Shown here piece by piece: positions 5,033 through 5,279 of a stretch of DNA of 5,279 bases. The stretch's first letter is position 1; each line of letters begins with the position of its first letter. The position numbers and the translations under genes are program-made. The stretch comes from a bacterium (lineage in GTDB: Bacteria > Krumholzibacteriota > Krumholzibacteria > LZORAL124-64-63), in NCBI GenBank assembly GCA_021767885.1, contig JAASSM010000179.1, positions 1-5,279 of the forward strand. The letters are read 5' to 3'. The notes under the pieces were generated by a model, which worked only from the letters and a program-made list of their open reading frames with translations, was not told the DNA's origin and ran no database searches.

Positions 5033-5279
5033 TCAACCCGCCGCGTCGGCCACCGTCCGCTCGAGCTGCCGCAGGACGCGGTCGACCAGCTCGCGGGTGC
5101 CCACGCGGTCGCGGGGATCGCGGGCCAGATCCGGCGTCAGCCGGCCCTGCCGGACGGTGGCCACCACCGCACCCTCGAGCAGGTTGGCCTCGCTCATCAG
5201 TTCCAGCGAGCGCCGCAGCAGCAGCACCGCCGCCAGCAGCGCGCCCACGGGATTGGCCCGATCACGGCCCGCCAGGCGC
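5033..5279 (-). CDS. Isocitrate/isopropylmalate dehydrogenase family protein, C-terminal end (truncated by window)
   Basis: Only the last 81 codons are present; the gene continues beyond the right edge. Reading from the edge gives RLAGRDRANPVGALLAAVLL (split here), then RRSLELMSEANLLEGAV and GRLTPDL, ending with GTRELVDRVLRQLE. This matches the C-terminal helices of NAD(P)-dependent isocitrate and 3-isopropylmalate dehydrogenases, whose typical pattern is AGKxxANPTAxLLSAxxMLRH, AxxIExAV and TPDLGG with GTxExxDxV. The LTPDL segment leans toward an NAD-type isocitrate dehydrogenase rather than LeuB, but the active-site residues are off the window, so substrate cannot be decided. The usual GG after TPDL is replaced by AR, a small departure. 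The GTG at 5246-5248 is an internal valine and not a start. Confidence 0.8.
   Translation of the reverse strand, partial: RLAGRDRANPVGALLAAVLLLRRSLELMSEANLLEGAVVATVRQGRLTPDLARDPRDRVGTRELVDRVLRQLERTVADAAG

Overview
The window is a high-GC bacterial chromosome fragment (roughly 70 percent GC by eye, apart from one AT-rich patch) holding five genes. The combination of a bacterial RRM/RGG-type RNA-binding protein, a secreted protein with two PPC-like domains, strong GC-rich hairpin terminators and a standalone LON-domain protein suggests an uncultured lineage of the FCB or Krumholzibacteria/Eisenbacteria type. That placement is an inference from protein style, and no rRNA or marker gene is present to confirm it.

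Layout, left to right. Positions 1-222 (+) are the C-terminal part of an RRM RNA-binding protein with a glycine/arginine tail, followed by a perfect 11-bp terminator hairpin (265-290). Positions 508-2283 (+) encode an SLC13/DASS-type permease with two TrkA-C (RCK_C) domains inserted between its membrane halves. Its GTG start is set by a strong ribosome binding site. An AT-rich stretch follows (about 36 percent GC over 2261-2350). It leads into a credible sigma-70-like promoter (TTGAGC, 18 bp, TATCAT) whose -10 box lies between the arms of a perfect inverted repeat. That promoter serves 2469-3395 (+), a secreted 308-residue protein with two PPC-like beta domains. A convergent intergenic region (3396-3620) is packed with hairpins and an approximately four-unit 22-bp tandem repeat that reaches the end of the next gene.

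The right side is on the minus strand: an isocitrate/isopropylmalate dehydrogenase family C-terminus (5033 to the window end), then a LON substrate-binding-domain protein (4322-4933), then an exported MsrA methionine sulfoxide reductase (3621-4256). The last two are 65 bp apart and are probably co-transcribed.

The genes look mostly like housekeeping, envelope and stress functions. I see no phage, defence, CRISPR, transposon, tRNA or rRNA signature and no convincing new multi-gene system. The points most worth a second look are the promoter/operator architecture and AT island before the PPC protein, the asymmetric cysteine content and short basic/aromatic C-terminal tail of that protein, the 22-bp tandem repeat at the msrA 3' end, and the two near-identical terminators that lack a normal U-tract.
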